Of a stretch of DNA of 60,024 nucleotides, positions 8,015 to 16,182 are shown in pieces (position 1 is the stretch's first letter; every line of letters starts with the position of its first letter). This DNA comes from an uncultured Oscillospiraceae bacterium (GTDB lineage Bacteria; Bacillota; Clostridia; Oscillospirales; Oscillospiraceae): positions 1 through 60,024 of the forward strand of contig CAJUFJ010000017.1 of assembly GCA_910585815.1 (NCBI GenBank), written 5' to 3'. Made by a program: the position numbers and the translations under genes. The notes under the pieces were generated by a model, which saw nothing but the letters and a program-made list of their open reading frames with translations, had not been told where the DNA came from and searched no databases.

Positions 8015-9502
8015 ATGCTGTATATCGGAATCGACCTGGGCACCTCCGCCGTCAAGCTGCTACTGATGGACGGCGAGGGCGAGATTAAAAACATTGTATC
8101 CAAAGACTACCCCCTGGAGTTCCCCCAGCCCGGCTGGAGCCAGCAGAACCCGGAGGACTGGAAAAAGGCTGTGCTGGAGGGCATCCCGGAGCTGCTCCGC
8201 AGCTTCGACGCCTCCCAGGTGGCGGGCATCGGAGCCGGCGGCCAGATGCACGGCCTGGTAGTGCTGGACGAACACGACAACGTGATCCGCCCCGCCATCC
8301 TGTGGAACGACGGCCGCACGGCCAAGCAGGTGGACTACTTAAACGGCGTGGTGGGCAGGGAAAAGCTGTCCAAGCTCACCGCCAACATCGCCTTTGCCGG
8401 CTTCACTGCCCCCAAGCTCCTCTGGATGCGGGAGAATGAGCGGTCAAACTTCGCAAAAATCGCCAAAATCATGCTCCCCAAGGACTATATTAACTACCTC
8501 CTCACCGGCGTCCACTGCACCGACTACTCCGACGCCAGTGGTATGCTCCTCCTGGATGTGGAGCACAAGTGCTGGTCCCGGGAGATGCTGGAGCTCTGCG
8601 GCGTCTCAGAGAGTCAGATGCCCAGGCTCTTTGAGAGCTACGAGAAGGTGGGCACGCTGCTGCCCGAAATTGCCCAGCAGCTGGGCCTGCCCGAGAACGT
8701 GGTTGTCTGCGCCGGGGCCGGGGATAACGCCGCCGCCGCCGTGGGCACCGGCACCGTGGGGGAGGGGGCCTGTAACATCTCCCTGGGCACCTCGGGCACC
8801 GTGTTCATCTCCAGCGAGCAGTTCGGGGTGGACCCCCACAACGCCCTCCACGCCTTCGCCCACGCCGACGGGCACTACCATCTCATGGGCTGCATGCTCT
8901 CCGCCGCCAGCTGCAACAAGTGGCTGATGGAGGACATTTTCCATACCTCTGACTACGCCGCCGAACAGGCGGACATCACCCCCGACAAGCTGGGGAACAA
9001 CCGGGTCTGCTTCCTGCCCTATCTCATGGGGGAGCGTTCCCCCATCAACGACACCAACGCCCGGGGCACCTTTGTGGGCATGACTATGGACACCAGCCGG
9101 TCCGACCTGACCCAGGCGGTGCTGGAAGGGGTGGCCTTTGCCATCCGGGACAGCTTCGAGGTGGCCAGGGCCCTGGGCATCCCCATCCACCGCAGCAAAA
9201 TCTGCGGAGGCGGAGCCAAGAGCCCCCTGTGGAAGACCATTATGGCCAACGTGCTGAACATTCAGCTGGACGTTCCCGAGTCGGAGCAGGGCCCGGGGAT
9301 GGGCGGGGCCATGCTGGCCATGGTGGCCTGCGGCCGTTATCCCTCCGTGGCGGCGGCCTGTGAAGCGCTGGTCCGCACCGCCGAGACAATTTCCCCAGAC
9401 CCCGAGCTGGCCGCCCGGTATGAGGTCCGCTATCAGCAGTTCAAGGCCGTCTATCCGGCGCTGAAGGACGTCTTCGCCGCCATGAACGGTGTGCAGCTGT
9501 GA
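8015..9502 (+). CDS. xylB: FGGY-family sugar kinase, xylulokinase-like
   Basis: This 495-residue cytosolic kinase phosphorylates a ketose with ATP, by similarity D-xylulose to xylulose 5-phosphate. Seen are the N-terminal phosphate-binding motif YIGIDLGTSAVK, the substrate motif GGQMHGLVVLD, GERSPINDTNARG, and the C-terminal ATP-site GGGAKSPLWK. The length is normal for XylB. It starts 11 bases after the permease with AAGGAG, and its last codons overlap the next gene. The actual ketose depends on the isomerase encoded at 10845-12332, which is not a XylA, so a related ketose such as ribulose or fuculose is possible. Confidence 0.85.
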   Translation: MLYIGIDLGTSAVKLLLMDGEGEIKNIVSKDYPLEFPQPGWSQQNPEDWKKAVLEGIPELLRSFDASQVAGIGAGGQMHGLVVLDEHDNVIRPAILWNDGRTAKQVDYLNGVVGREKLSKLTANIAFAGFTAPKLLWMRENERSNFAKIAKIMLPKDYINYLLTGVHCTDYSDASGMLLLDVEHKCWSREMLELCGVSESQMPRLFESYEKVGTLLPEIAQQLGLPENVVVCAGAGDNAAAAVGTGTVGEGACNISLGTSGTVFISSEQFGVDPHNALHAFAHADGHYHLMGCMLSAASCNKWLMEDIFHTSDYAAEQADITPDKLGNNRVCFLPYLMGERSPINDTNARGTFVGMTMDTSRSDLTQAVLEGVAFAIRDSFEVARALGIPIHRSKICGGGAKSPLWKTIMANVLNIQLDVPESEQGPGMGGAMLAMVACGRYPSVAAACEALVRTAETISPDPELAARYEVRYQQFKAVYPALKDVFAAMNGVQL

Positions 9503-10161
9503 AAAAGGCCGGCCGGACCGAACTTGCCCTCCGGGTAATCCTGCTGCTGGCCGGGCTGACGGTGGCCCACTTGGGCGTTACCCTGTTTCTGGAGTCCGAC
9601 CTGGGCTCCGACCCCTTCAACGTGCTGGTGCAGGGCCTGTTCCGGGCCCTGCCCTGGCCCGCGTGGATGACCCACGGCCGGGTCCACCTGCTGGTGTGCC
9701 TGCTCATTGTGCTGGTGCTGCTGGCCGCCGCCCGCGGCTATGTGCGCATCGGAACGGTGCTGTGCATGGCCCTGGGCGGGCCCATCATCGACCTGTGGAC
9801 CCTCCCCCTGGCCCCCCTGTTCCCCGAGGAGCTGGCCCTGCCCTGGCGGCTGCTGGCCCTGGTGGCCGGGTGCGTGATTCTGGCCTTCGGCATGACGGTG
9901 GTCATCCGCTCCGAGGCGGGCACCGGCCCCAACGACCTGGTGGCGGTGGTGCTCAGCGACAGGACGGGAAAGCCCTTCGGCCCCGTCCGGGTGGGAGTGG
10001 ATATCCTTTTTGCCCTGGCCGGGTGGCTGATGGGTGGCGTGGTGGGGCTGGGCACCGTTGTGTGCGCCTGCCTGGTGGGCCCCTGCGCCCAGGTGTTCCT
10101 CCCCATCAGCGGAAGGCTGTGTGAGGCCTGTCTGAACAAAATACGAGGTGATACGCCATGA
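9499..10161 (+). CDS. YczE/YitT-family integral membrane protein
   Basis: This 220-residue protein is almost entirely hydrophobic with about five membrane segments. It carries the family pattern LGSDPFNVL near residue 35 and GTGPNDLVAVVL in the second half, the internal repeat seen in YczE/YyaS/YitT proteins. Function in this family is not established; transport is often assumed. It starts at a GTG (9499) that overlaps the kinase stop (GTGA) and ends in an ATGA overlap with the next gene, so it is translationally coupled inside the sugar operon and probably serves it. Confidence 0.75.
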   Translation: MKKAGRTELALRVILLLAGLTVAHLGVTLFLESDLGSDPFNVLVQGLFRALPWPAWMTHGRVHLLVCLLIVLVLLAAARGYVRIGTVLCMALGGPIIDLWTLPLAPLFPEELALPWRLLALVAGCVILAFGMTVVIRSEAGTGPNDLVAVVLSDRTGKPFGPVRVGVDILFALAGWLMGGVVGLGTVVCACLVGPCAQVFLPISGRLCEACLNKIRGDTP

Positions 10162-10793
10162 AAATTCATTCCATTTACGACCCGGAATTTAAGCCCTACG
10201 GCCAGGTGCTGGAGAGCTACGACACCGCCTGCCTGCTGAAGGCCATGAAGACCATCCCCCTGCCGGAGGCCGGGGTGGCCTATGAGCCCAGCATCCCCGT
10301 GCTGGAGGCCACCTGCCTGTACGGACAGCTTCAGAACAACGCCTACGGCGGCATGCCCGTCCAGCTGGGCATGTGCTGGGGCCGGAATACCAGGCTCAAC
10401 TGCCTGGAGTACCACCGGGACAGCGAGGTGAACGTGGGCACGGTTGACTTTATCCTCCTGCTGGCGAAACAGGACGAGATTGTGGACGGCCAGTTGGACA
10501 CCGCCAAGGTGAAGGCCTTCCGCGTCCCCGCCGGTGTGGCGGTGGAGGTCTACGCCACCACACTGCACTATGCCCCCTGCCACGTCAACGAGGCCGAGGG
10601 CTTCCGGGTGGCCGTGGTCCTGCCCCGGGGCACCAATACCGCCGTCCCCGGCGCCGCACCCCTGAACGAGGAGGACAGGTGGCTCACCGCCCGGAACAAG
10701 TGGCTGCTGGCCCATTCGGAGAGTTCCGAAGCCGCCCAGGGGGCCCATATCGGCCTGAAGGGCGAAAATATCGACATTGCTGCGGATATCTGA
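10158..10793 (+). CDS. DUF4867-family cupin-like protein
   Basis: This 211-residue soluble protein resembles DUF4867 members that accompany fucose/arabinose isomerase genes in gut Clostridia. A cupin-like core is suggested by EYHRDSEVNVG near residues 94-104 (candidate metal ligands His and Glu), the strand pattern around FRVPAGVAVEVYATTLHYAP and a second His group HYAPCHV. By position it probably handles the sugar or an intermediate, for example as an isomerase, mutarotase or lyase, but no activity can be read from sequence. The start ATG overlaps the preceding stop. Confidence 0.7.
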   Translation: MKIHSIYDPEFKPYGQVLESYDTACLLKAMKTIPLPEAGVAYEPSIPVLEATCLYGQLQNNAYGGMPVQLGMCWGRNTRLNCLEYHRDSEVNVGTVDFILLLAKQDEIVDGQLDTAKVKAFRVPAGVAVEVYATTLHYAPCHVNEAEGFRVAVVLPRGTNTAVPGAAPLNEEDRWLTARNKWLLAHSESSEAAQGAHIGLKGENIDIAADI

Positions 10794-10844
10794 TCTCCCG
10801 CCCCAGGGACAGGAACTGCAAATTAGAATTGAGGAGGAATTACC

Positions 10845-12332
10845 ATGCTTACTAACATCCCCGAGGTAAAACTGGGCATCATTGCCGTCTCCCGGGACTG
10901 CTTTATCATCGACCTCTCTGAGCGCCGCCGCTCCGCCATCGTGTCCGCCTGCGCCAAAGACGGCCTGAACATCTATGAGTGCAAGACCACCGTGGAGAAC
11001 GAGAAGGATATGCTCAAGGCGGTGGACGAGGTAAAGGCCGCGGGCTGCAACGCTCTGGTGGTCTTCCTGGGCAACTTCGGCCCCGAGACCCCTGAGACCC
11101 TCATTGCCAAAAACTTCGACGGCCCCTGCATGTACGTGGCCGCCGCCGAGGGGGACGGCGACCTGATCAACGGCCGGGGCGACGCCTACTGCGGCATGCT
11201 CAACTGCTCCTACAATCTGGGGATGCGCCATTTGAAGGCCTTTATCCCCGAGTACCCTGTGGGCACCGCCGAGGACATCGCCAAAATGATCGGCGAGTTC
11301 AAGCCCATCGCCTGCGCCCTCATCGGTCTGTCCCAGTTGAAAATCATTACCTTCGGCCCCCGGCCCCAGGACTTCTTTGCCTGCAACGCCCCCATCAAGG
11401 GCCTGTACGAGATCGGTGTGGAGGTGGAGGAGAACTCCGAGCTGGACCTGCTGGTGGCCTATAAGGCCCACGCCAACGACCCCCGCATCCCCGCCGTCTG
11501 CGAGGACATGGCCAAGGAGATGGGGGAGGGCTGCTACTACCCCGAAATGAACGGGCGCATGGCTCAGCTGGAGCTGACCCTGCTGGACTGGGCGGAGGCC
11601 CACAAGGGTTCCCGCCAGTATGTGGCCTTTGCGGACAAGTGCTGGCCCGCCTTCCCTGAGGCCTTCGGCTTTGAGCCCTGCTATGTCAACTCCCGTCTGG
11701 TGAGCCGGGGCATCCCCGTGTCCTGCGAGGTGGATATCTACGGCGCTCTGTCCGAGTACATCGGCATGTGCGTCTCCGGCGACACCGTCACCCTCCTGGA
11801 TATCAACAACTCCGTCCCCGCCTCCATCTACGAGGAGGACATCAAGGGCAAATTCGACTATCAGCTCACCGACACTTTCATGGGCTTCCACTGCGGCAAC
11901 ACCCCGTCCTGCAAGCTGTGCGCCGACCGGGCGGTGAAGTACCAGCTGATCCAGCACCGGCTGCTGGAGCCCAAGGACAGCGAGCCTGACTTCACCCGGG
12001 GCACTCTGGAGGGCGACATCGCCGCCAGCGACATCACCTTCTACCGCCTCCAGTGCGACAGCGAGGGGGTCCTCCGGGCCTACATCGCCCAGGGCGAGGT
12101 GCTGGACGTGAAGACCCGCTCCTTCGGCGGCATCGGCGTGTTCGCCATCCCGGAGATGGGCCGGTTCTACCGCCATGTCCTCATCCAGAAGCGTTACCCC
12201 CACCACGGGGCGGTGGCCTTCGGCCACTACGGCAAGGCCCTGTTTGAGGTGTTCAAGTTCCTGGGGGTCCAGGACATCGCCTACAACCAGCCCAAGAGCC
12301 TGCCCTATCCCACGGAAAACCCCTGGACCTGA
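10845..12332 (+). CDS. L-fucose isomerase-family aldose-ketose isomerase
   Basis: This 495-residue protein belongs to the L-fucose/L-arabinose isomerase superfamily, cytosolic metal-dependent enzymes that turn an aldose into its ketose. The N-terminal domain has the family's alternating fold (KLGIIAVSRDCFIID, LVVFLGNFGPETPE), and the C-terminal part holds GFHCGNTPSCKLC and RLQCDSEGVLRAYIAQGEV. GGAGGAATT precedes the ATG. As the last gene of the operon it would feed the kinase. The family acts on L-fucose, D-arabinose, L-arabinose and others; no aldolase is present here, so a pentose route through the kinase is more likely than fucose breakdown. Confidence 0.75.
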   Translation: MLTNIPEVKLGIIAVSRDCFIIDLSERRRSAIVSACAKDGLNIYECKTTVENEKDMLKAVDEVKAAGCNALVVFLGNFGPETPETLIAKNFDGPCMYVAAAEGDGDLINGRGDAYCGMLNCSYNLGMRHLKAFIPEYPVGTAEDIAKMIGEFKPIACALIGLSQLKIITFGPRPQDFFACNAPIKGLYEIGVEVEENSELDLLVAYKAHANDPRIPAVCEDMAKEMGEGCYYPEMNGRMAQLELTLLDWAEAHKGSRQYVAFADKCWPAFPEAFGFEPCYVNSRLVSRGIPVSCEVDIYGALSEYIGMCVSGDTVTLLDINNSVPASIYEEDIKGKFDYQLTDTFMGFHCGNTPSCKLCADRAVKYQLIQHRLLEPKDSEPDFTRGTLEGDIAASDITFYRLQCDSEGVLRAYIAQGEVLDVKTRSFGGIGVFAIPEMGRFYRHVLIQKRYPHHGAVAFGHYGKALFEVFKFLGVQDIAYNQPKSLPYPTENPWT

Positions 12333-12343
12333 GCAAAATCACC

Positions 12344-12380
12344 GCGGCGCCGCAGACAACATTGCGGCGCCGCTCTTTTT
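12344..12380 (+). terminator. Terminator of the sugar operon
   Basis: GCGGCGCCGC at 12344-12353 and again at 12364-12373 (the sequence is self-complementary) form a 10-pair stem followed by TCTTTTT. It lies 12 bases after the isomerase stop. The 3' arm also contains the -35 box of the next gene. Confidence 0.85.
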
Positions 12381-12390
12381 GTTGTATAAT
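12362..12390 (+). promoter_or_regulatory. Promoter of the Rrf2 regulator, overlapping a terminator
   Basis: TTGCGG (12362-12367), a 17-base spacer and TATAAT (12385-12390). The -35 box begins in the loop and runs into the 3' arm of the sugar-operon terminator, so strong read-through upstream could interfere with initiation here. Confidence 0.65.
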
Positions 12391-12415
12391 GGACCGGAGA
12401 AGGGGGCAGATAGAT

Positions 12416-12826
12416 ATGCTGGTTTCTACAAGGGGGCGCTACGCGCTGCGGGTTATGGTGGACCTGGCCGAGCACCAGGGAGAGGGCTTCATCCCGCTGA
12501 AGGTAATTGCCCGGCGGCAGGACATTTCGGAGAAGTACCTGGAGAGCATCATCAAGCTGCTGGTCCGGGCCCAGTTTCTCACCGGCCTGCGGGGCAAGGG
12601 GGGCGGCTACCAGCTGACGCGGGCCCCTGAGGCGTATACCGTGGGGGCGGTGCTGCGGCTGACGGAGGAGTCGCTGGCCCCCGTCTCCTGCATGGCGGAG
12701 GAGGCCGGCTGCCCCCGGTCGGACCACTGCCCCACTCTGCCCCTGTGGCAGGGGCTGGACACCGTGATCAGCCGCTATCTGGACGGCATTACCCTTGCCG
12801 AGCTGGTCCGGGGAGAGGTGCCGTAG
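12416..12826 (+). CDS. Rrf2-family transcriptional regulator
   Basis: This 136-residue regulator has the Rrf2 winged helix-turn-helix (STRGRYALRVMVDLAEH, then ISEKYLESIIKLLVRAQFL, then the wing GLRGKGGGYQL). Three cysteines in the pattern C-x6-C-x5-C (CMAEEAGC then PRSDHC) resemble the iron-sulfur ligands of IscR and NsrR, where spacing is C-x5-C-x5-C, so it may sense Fe-S status, redox stress or cysteine supply. The ATG at 12416 follows AGAAGGGGG; a longer form would start inside the terminator. No isc/suf gene is adjacent, so its targets are unknown. It ends in TAG at the edge of a degenerate repeat. Confidence 0.85.
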   Translation: MLVSTRGRYALRVMVDLAEHQGEGFIPLKVIARRQDISEKYLESIIKLLVRAQFLTGLRGKGGGYQLTRAPEAYTVGAVLRLTEESLAPVSCMAEEAGCPRSDHCPTLPLWQGLDTVISRYLDGITLAELVRGEVP

Positions 12827-12860
12827 GGAGTTTGCGGACATTGTCCGCCCGCGGGCGCAC
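12824..12860 (+). repeat. Degenerate GTAGGGGCGG-family repeat overlapping a stop codon
   Basis: TAGGGAGTTTGCGGACATTG continues into TCCGCCCGCGGGCGCAC. The inner inverted repeat GCGGACA/TGTCCGC is the same as in copies at 38556 and 41698. The TAG at 12824-12826 is the stop of the Rrf2 gene. Confidence 0.5.
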
Positions 12861-12874
12861 TCTGCCTCCCTGCT

Positions 12875-12907
12875 AAAAAAGCCAGTCAGGTAAACCTGAC
12901 TGGCTTT
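12875..12907 (-). terminator. Terminator for the minus-strand Cys-rich gene
   Basis: GCCAGTCAGG (12881-12890) and CCTGACTGGC (12895-12904) form a 10-pair stem with a TAAA loop. Six A at 12875-12880 are the T-run on the minus strand. On the plus strand only TTT follows, but it may also help end the Rrf2 transcript. Confidence 0.85.
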
Positions 12908-12909
12908 CG

Positions 12910-13182
12910 TTATGTCTCTGCTGCCGGGGCCGCCAGCCCCTGGCCGGACCCGCCGCAGCGGCGGACGACCGCCTCGTAGTTCTCCCGCCGGTGGGGGTAG
13001 AGGCAGGCGCTGCAATCCTTCCGGCCGTCGGGCAGGAGGACGAAGCTGCCGCCGCAGGCCGTGTCCAGGGAATAGAGGGGACAGTAGCAGAACAGACAGT
13101 TGAAGTTTTCCGGCTCCGCCCCCGGGTGGCAGGGGAAGTACTCACATTCCCGGTGGGTGAAGCAGGCATATTGGGGCGCCAT
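12910..13182 (-). CDS. Cysteine-rich small domain protein
   Basis: This 90-residue protein has nine cysteines in two main blocks (ECEYFPCHP, then NCLFCYCPLY, then DCSACLYPH), the pattern of the cysteine-rich small domain family thought to bind a metal. In other bacteria the domain can accompany cobinamide amidohydrolase; none is here. The ATG lies six bases after the stop of the SLH protein, with only a weak ribosome site, so it may be translated by coupling. The C-terminal tail is rich in Gly and Ala and looks unstructured. Function unknown. Confidence 0.7.
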   Translation of the reverse strand: MAPQYACFTHRECEYFPCHPGAEPENFNCLFCYCPLYSLDTACGGSFVLLPDGRKDCSACLYPHRRENYEAVVRRCGGSGQGLAAPAAET

Positions 13183-13188
13183 GACAGC

Positions 13189-16056
13189 TCACCAGGTCCG
13201 CGCCACATTGGCGGTGAAGCGGGCGAGGATGGCGTTGGCCTGGCCGCAGGTCAGCACCGCCCCGGGGGACAGGGTGTTGGGCGAGGTGCCCGCAATGAGG
13301 CCGGCCGCCTTGGCCCAGGCCACCGCCGGACGGGCTGCGTCGCTGATCTGCCGGTAGTCCGCATAGCCGGTCAGGCTGGTGGTGGGGGCGGTGTTGTAGC
13401 CCATGTGCTGGGCGAAGCAGTAGAGGATCATGGCCGTCTGCTCCCGGGTGATGGGCTTATCCACCCCCCAAAGCACGCTGATGTAAATATCGGGGATGAT
13501 GCCCTTGTCGGCCGCCCAGATAGTGGGGTCGCCGCTGCGGGCGGGGTCCATGTTGTAGAGAACGGAGAGGAGCATATCCCGGGTGAGCTGGCCGCCGTAG
13601 GGGACCATGCTGTCGGTGACGTGGAAGATGCTGCCGTTGCTGTAGTACCACTTAACGGGCTTGGGCTCCGCCGGGACCACCTCGCGGACATAATAGGTGC
13701 CGCCGTAGTAGTTGTTATAGTACCGGTCGGTGTAGGAGACGTCCACCTCCACGTCGCTGGAGGGCATGGTGAAGGTGTATTCGTCGGTGTAGCGTTCGGT
13801 GAGGCGCAGCTCCCGGTCGGTGTCCAGGTTGACCACTGACAGCCAATCCAGCTCGTAGTCGCTCCAGGGGCGGAGCTCAATGGTCACCCGGGTGCCCGGG
13901 GCGGCGGTCCTGTGGCTCACATAGAGCCGGCCGCCGGTGACGTTGCTGGGGGCGTAAATGCGGTATTCGTCCTCGTCCGAGGGGTCCTCGCCGTCCTTGG
14001 TCCAGTGGGCGTAGATGGTGGAATCTTTCTCGAAGGTTGATTGTAAATCAACCTTCTTACCGCCGCTGGCGGCGGTAAACCAGCCTTCAAAGCTGTAGCC
14101 CTCGCGGGTGGGGGCGGCGGGCAGACTGTCCAGCTTGCCCTCGGCGTTGGTGGTTACAGTGGCAGCGCCGCTGAGGGTGCCGCCGTTAGCGTCGAGGGTG
14201 ATGGTGAAGGTCTTGGGGGTGTCGGAGAGCTTTGTCCACTGCGCTTTGAGGGTGACAGAGGCATAGAAAAGGGTGTCATTGGAAACCTTCACCATGTCCT
14301 CGGTATACCAGCCATCGAAGGTATAGCCCTCGCGGGTGATCGTCGGCAGGGACTGGGTGAGCTTGTGGTCCGCACCGGTGGAGATAGCCGCCGGGGCGGT
14401 GGGGGCGTCAGTGTAGTTCAGGTCGAAGGAGATGGTGTAGGTCTGGTCATCCGCACTGCCGTCTGCCTTTGTCCACTGTGCATAAATGGTGGTGTTGCTG
14501 TTAAAAACAAGGTCGGTAGTGACTTCTGTCCCGGTGCTGGTGATCCATTTTTGGAAGTTATAGTCCGTGCGGGTGGGATTCTTAGGCAATGCGGCCAGCT
14601 TTCCATCGTCGTTGGTTGTCAGAGTGCTGGGCTGGTCAGCCGGGAGTGTACCGCCCGCAGGGTTGAGGGTGATGGTGTAATTCTTTTTCACCGGCGTCCA
14701 CTTGGCGTAGAGGGTAATGTTGCCGGTTACGGTATCGGTGTCAAAATTCCAAGCGGTGGTGCAGGCCGCCTCCTTATACCAGCCGCCGAAGGTGTGGCCG
14801 GTTCGGGTGGGGTCGGCGGGTTTTGTCACCTTGCCGCCGTCATTGACCTTGGCAGTAGTGGGCGCAGGAGCACCAGCATAGTTGAGGTTAAAGGTAACTG
14901 TGTGGGCAGTAGTTGTCTTTTTGCCTATTGTATATGTAACGGTGTCATCAGATTCGGTCCATAGTAAGTCAAGTCCCTCCGCATGGTAAGCGGTTGGACG
15001 CAATAGCTCCGCTGAATCCGCCGCTTTTGTCAAGGTGACTTTTACGTTAGCACCATCATAATAGCCATCTTGCCGGTCCATTGCGATAATGTCTCCGGCC
15101 TCTATTTCTCGGCTGGCATCTCCTACCTTGCCCTTTATGCCGTCGGCGCTAGTGACAATGAACTTATCCGCAGTCATGTTTTCCCCGACAGTCAGGCTGC
15201 CGCCGCGCATCAGGATACCCACGCCGCCGGGAGCACGGATTTCGCCGCCGGTAATGCTCAGGGTGCCCTTCTGGGGGTGGTAAATGCCGCAGGGGATATA
15301 GCCAGGGGTTATAGTAATCTTACTGACCAACGTGCCGCCGGTCATTGTGATTTCCGTTCCGGCATACTCGGGCATTCCGTTACCAGCCACTGCGGCGTTG
15401 TCCTGAGCCAAAAGTATGCCGCCGTTAATATCCAGCTTGGCAATGTCAGTTCCCGCCCTGGCCGCGTTCGCCGCAGTTCCCGCGCCCCGGACCAGTACAG
15501 CAAATTCCCGCGCCTCCACATAGCCGCCGTCGATTGTCGCTGCGGAACCGGCCTCCACAGCAATAGCAATGTTAGTTGCACTCACTGTACCGCTTTGCAA
15601 AACAAAGGTGCCGTTATTCTGCACGTGGATGGCATCGCGCTTTGTTGTGACATTGCCAGTAGTGATGCTGCCAAATTGGTAAGGCACTGTGTTTTTATCG
15701 TTAACATTGTTAACGATAAGATCATTTTCCTTCGCAGTACTGTCCATCACTGTCCAGTTTCCCTTTACCACAACAGGAGAAACAAATGAAATGATGTGCT
15801 TTCCATTTAAGTCCAGAACACCGGTATAATCCGCCGGTATTTCCAAGGATGTTGTGTCAAAGTTCGCATTTTCAGTCAGTTTAATATTAGCAGTCTTATC
15901 CGCAATCAATTTTTGAAGCTGAGTTGAACCATTCGCTTCTACAAAAGTATTAGTACCACCCGCCGGCGTGTCTCCCTCCGCGGCCCATGCGTTCCCGGGC
16001 AGCAGCGCCAGCAGCAGACACAGGGCCAACACACCCGACCCGATCCGTTTTTTCAT
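13189..16056 (-). CDS. Secreted SLH-domain protein with four InlB B-type repeats
   Basis: This 955-residue exported protein is probably held on the cell wall. From the N-terminus: a signal peptide ending AWAAEG; a Thr/Gly-rich region with strand repeats such as LSITGGEIRAPGGVGILMRG that looks like a beta-helix; four Listeria-Bacteroides (InlB B/Flg_new) repeats, each ending in GW-Y/F/I and then a W-x-K/P close (for example TFGGWYKEAACTTAW and ITLYAKWTP); a beta-rich segment with YYNNYYGGTYYV; and C-terminal S-layer homology segments (ITREQTAMILYCFAQ, AVAWAKAAGLIAGTSPNTL). The start follows GGGGAGG. Its GC-poorer N-terminal third differs from the rest. A role in adhesion or wall structure is inference. 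Confidence 0.85.
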   Translation of the reverse strand: MKKRIGSGVLALCLLLALLPGNAWAAEGDTPAGGTNTFVEANGSTQLQKLIADKTANIKLTENANFDTTSLEIPADYTGVLDLNGKHIISFVSPVVVKGNWTVMDSTAKENDLIVNNVNDKNTVPYQFGSITTGNVTTKRDAIHVQNNGTFVLQSGTVSATNIAIAVEAGSAATIDGGYVEAREFAVLVRGAGTAANAARAGTDIAKLDINGGILLAQDNAAVAGNGMPEYAGTEITMTGGTLVSKITITPGYIPCGIYHPQKGTLSITGGEIRAPGGVGILMRGGSLTVGENMTADKFIVTSADGIKGKVGDASREIEAGDIIAMDRQDGYYDGANVKVTLTKAADSAELLRPTAYHAEGLDLLWTESDDTVTYTIGKKTTTAHTVTFNLNYAGAPAPTTAKVNDGGKVTKPADPTRTGHTFGGWYKEAACTTAWNFDTDTVTGNITLYAKWTPVKKNYTITLNPAGGTLPADQPSTLTTNDDGKLAALPKNPTRTDYNFQKWITSTGTEVTTDLVFNSNTTIYAQWTKADGSADDQTYTISFDLNYTDAPTAPAAISTGADHKLTQSLPTITREGYTFDGWYTEDMVKVSNDTLFYASVTLKAQWTKLSDTPKTFTITLDANGGTLSGAATVTTNAEGKLDSLPAAPTREGYSFEGWFTAASGGKKVDLQSTFEKDSTIYAHWTKDGEDPSDEDEYRIYAPSNVTGGRLYVSHRTAAPGTRVTIELRPWSDYELDWLSVVNLDTDRELRLTERYTDEYTFTMPSSDVEVDVSYTDRYYNNYYGGTYYVREVVPAEPKPVKWYYSNGSIFHVTDSMVPYGGQLTRDMLLSVLYNMDPARSGDPTIWAADKGIIPDIYISVLWGVDKPITREQTAMILYCFAQHMGYNTAPTTSLTGYADYRQISDAARPAVAWAKAAGLIAGTSPNTLSPGAVLTCGQANAILARFTANVARTW

Positions 16057-16132
16057 CACAAATCCTCCCCTGACCGTATTATTTTCTATCCAAACGCCCG
16101 CCGCCGGCGGGCATTGCCGTATCTTCCCATCC

Positions 16133-16162
16133 ATTATACTCCACCCGCCGCGCCCCTGTCAA
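16133..16162 (-). promoter_or_regulatory. Promoter of the SLH protein gene
   Basis: On the minus strand TTGACA (plus 16157-16162), 18 bases, TATAAT (plus 16133-16138): both boxes are full consensus. The leader then holds a GCCCGCC/GGCGGGC hairpin (16097-16113). Confidence 0.8.
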
Positions 16163-16182
16163 CGCCGGGACAAGCCGGTTTT

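Noticed and set aside
9738..12227. An 829-codon open frame antisense to the isomerase region
   Set aside because: It spans three well-supported plus-strand genes and has no recognisable motif.
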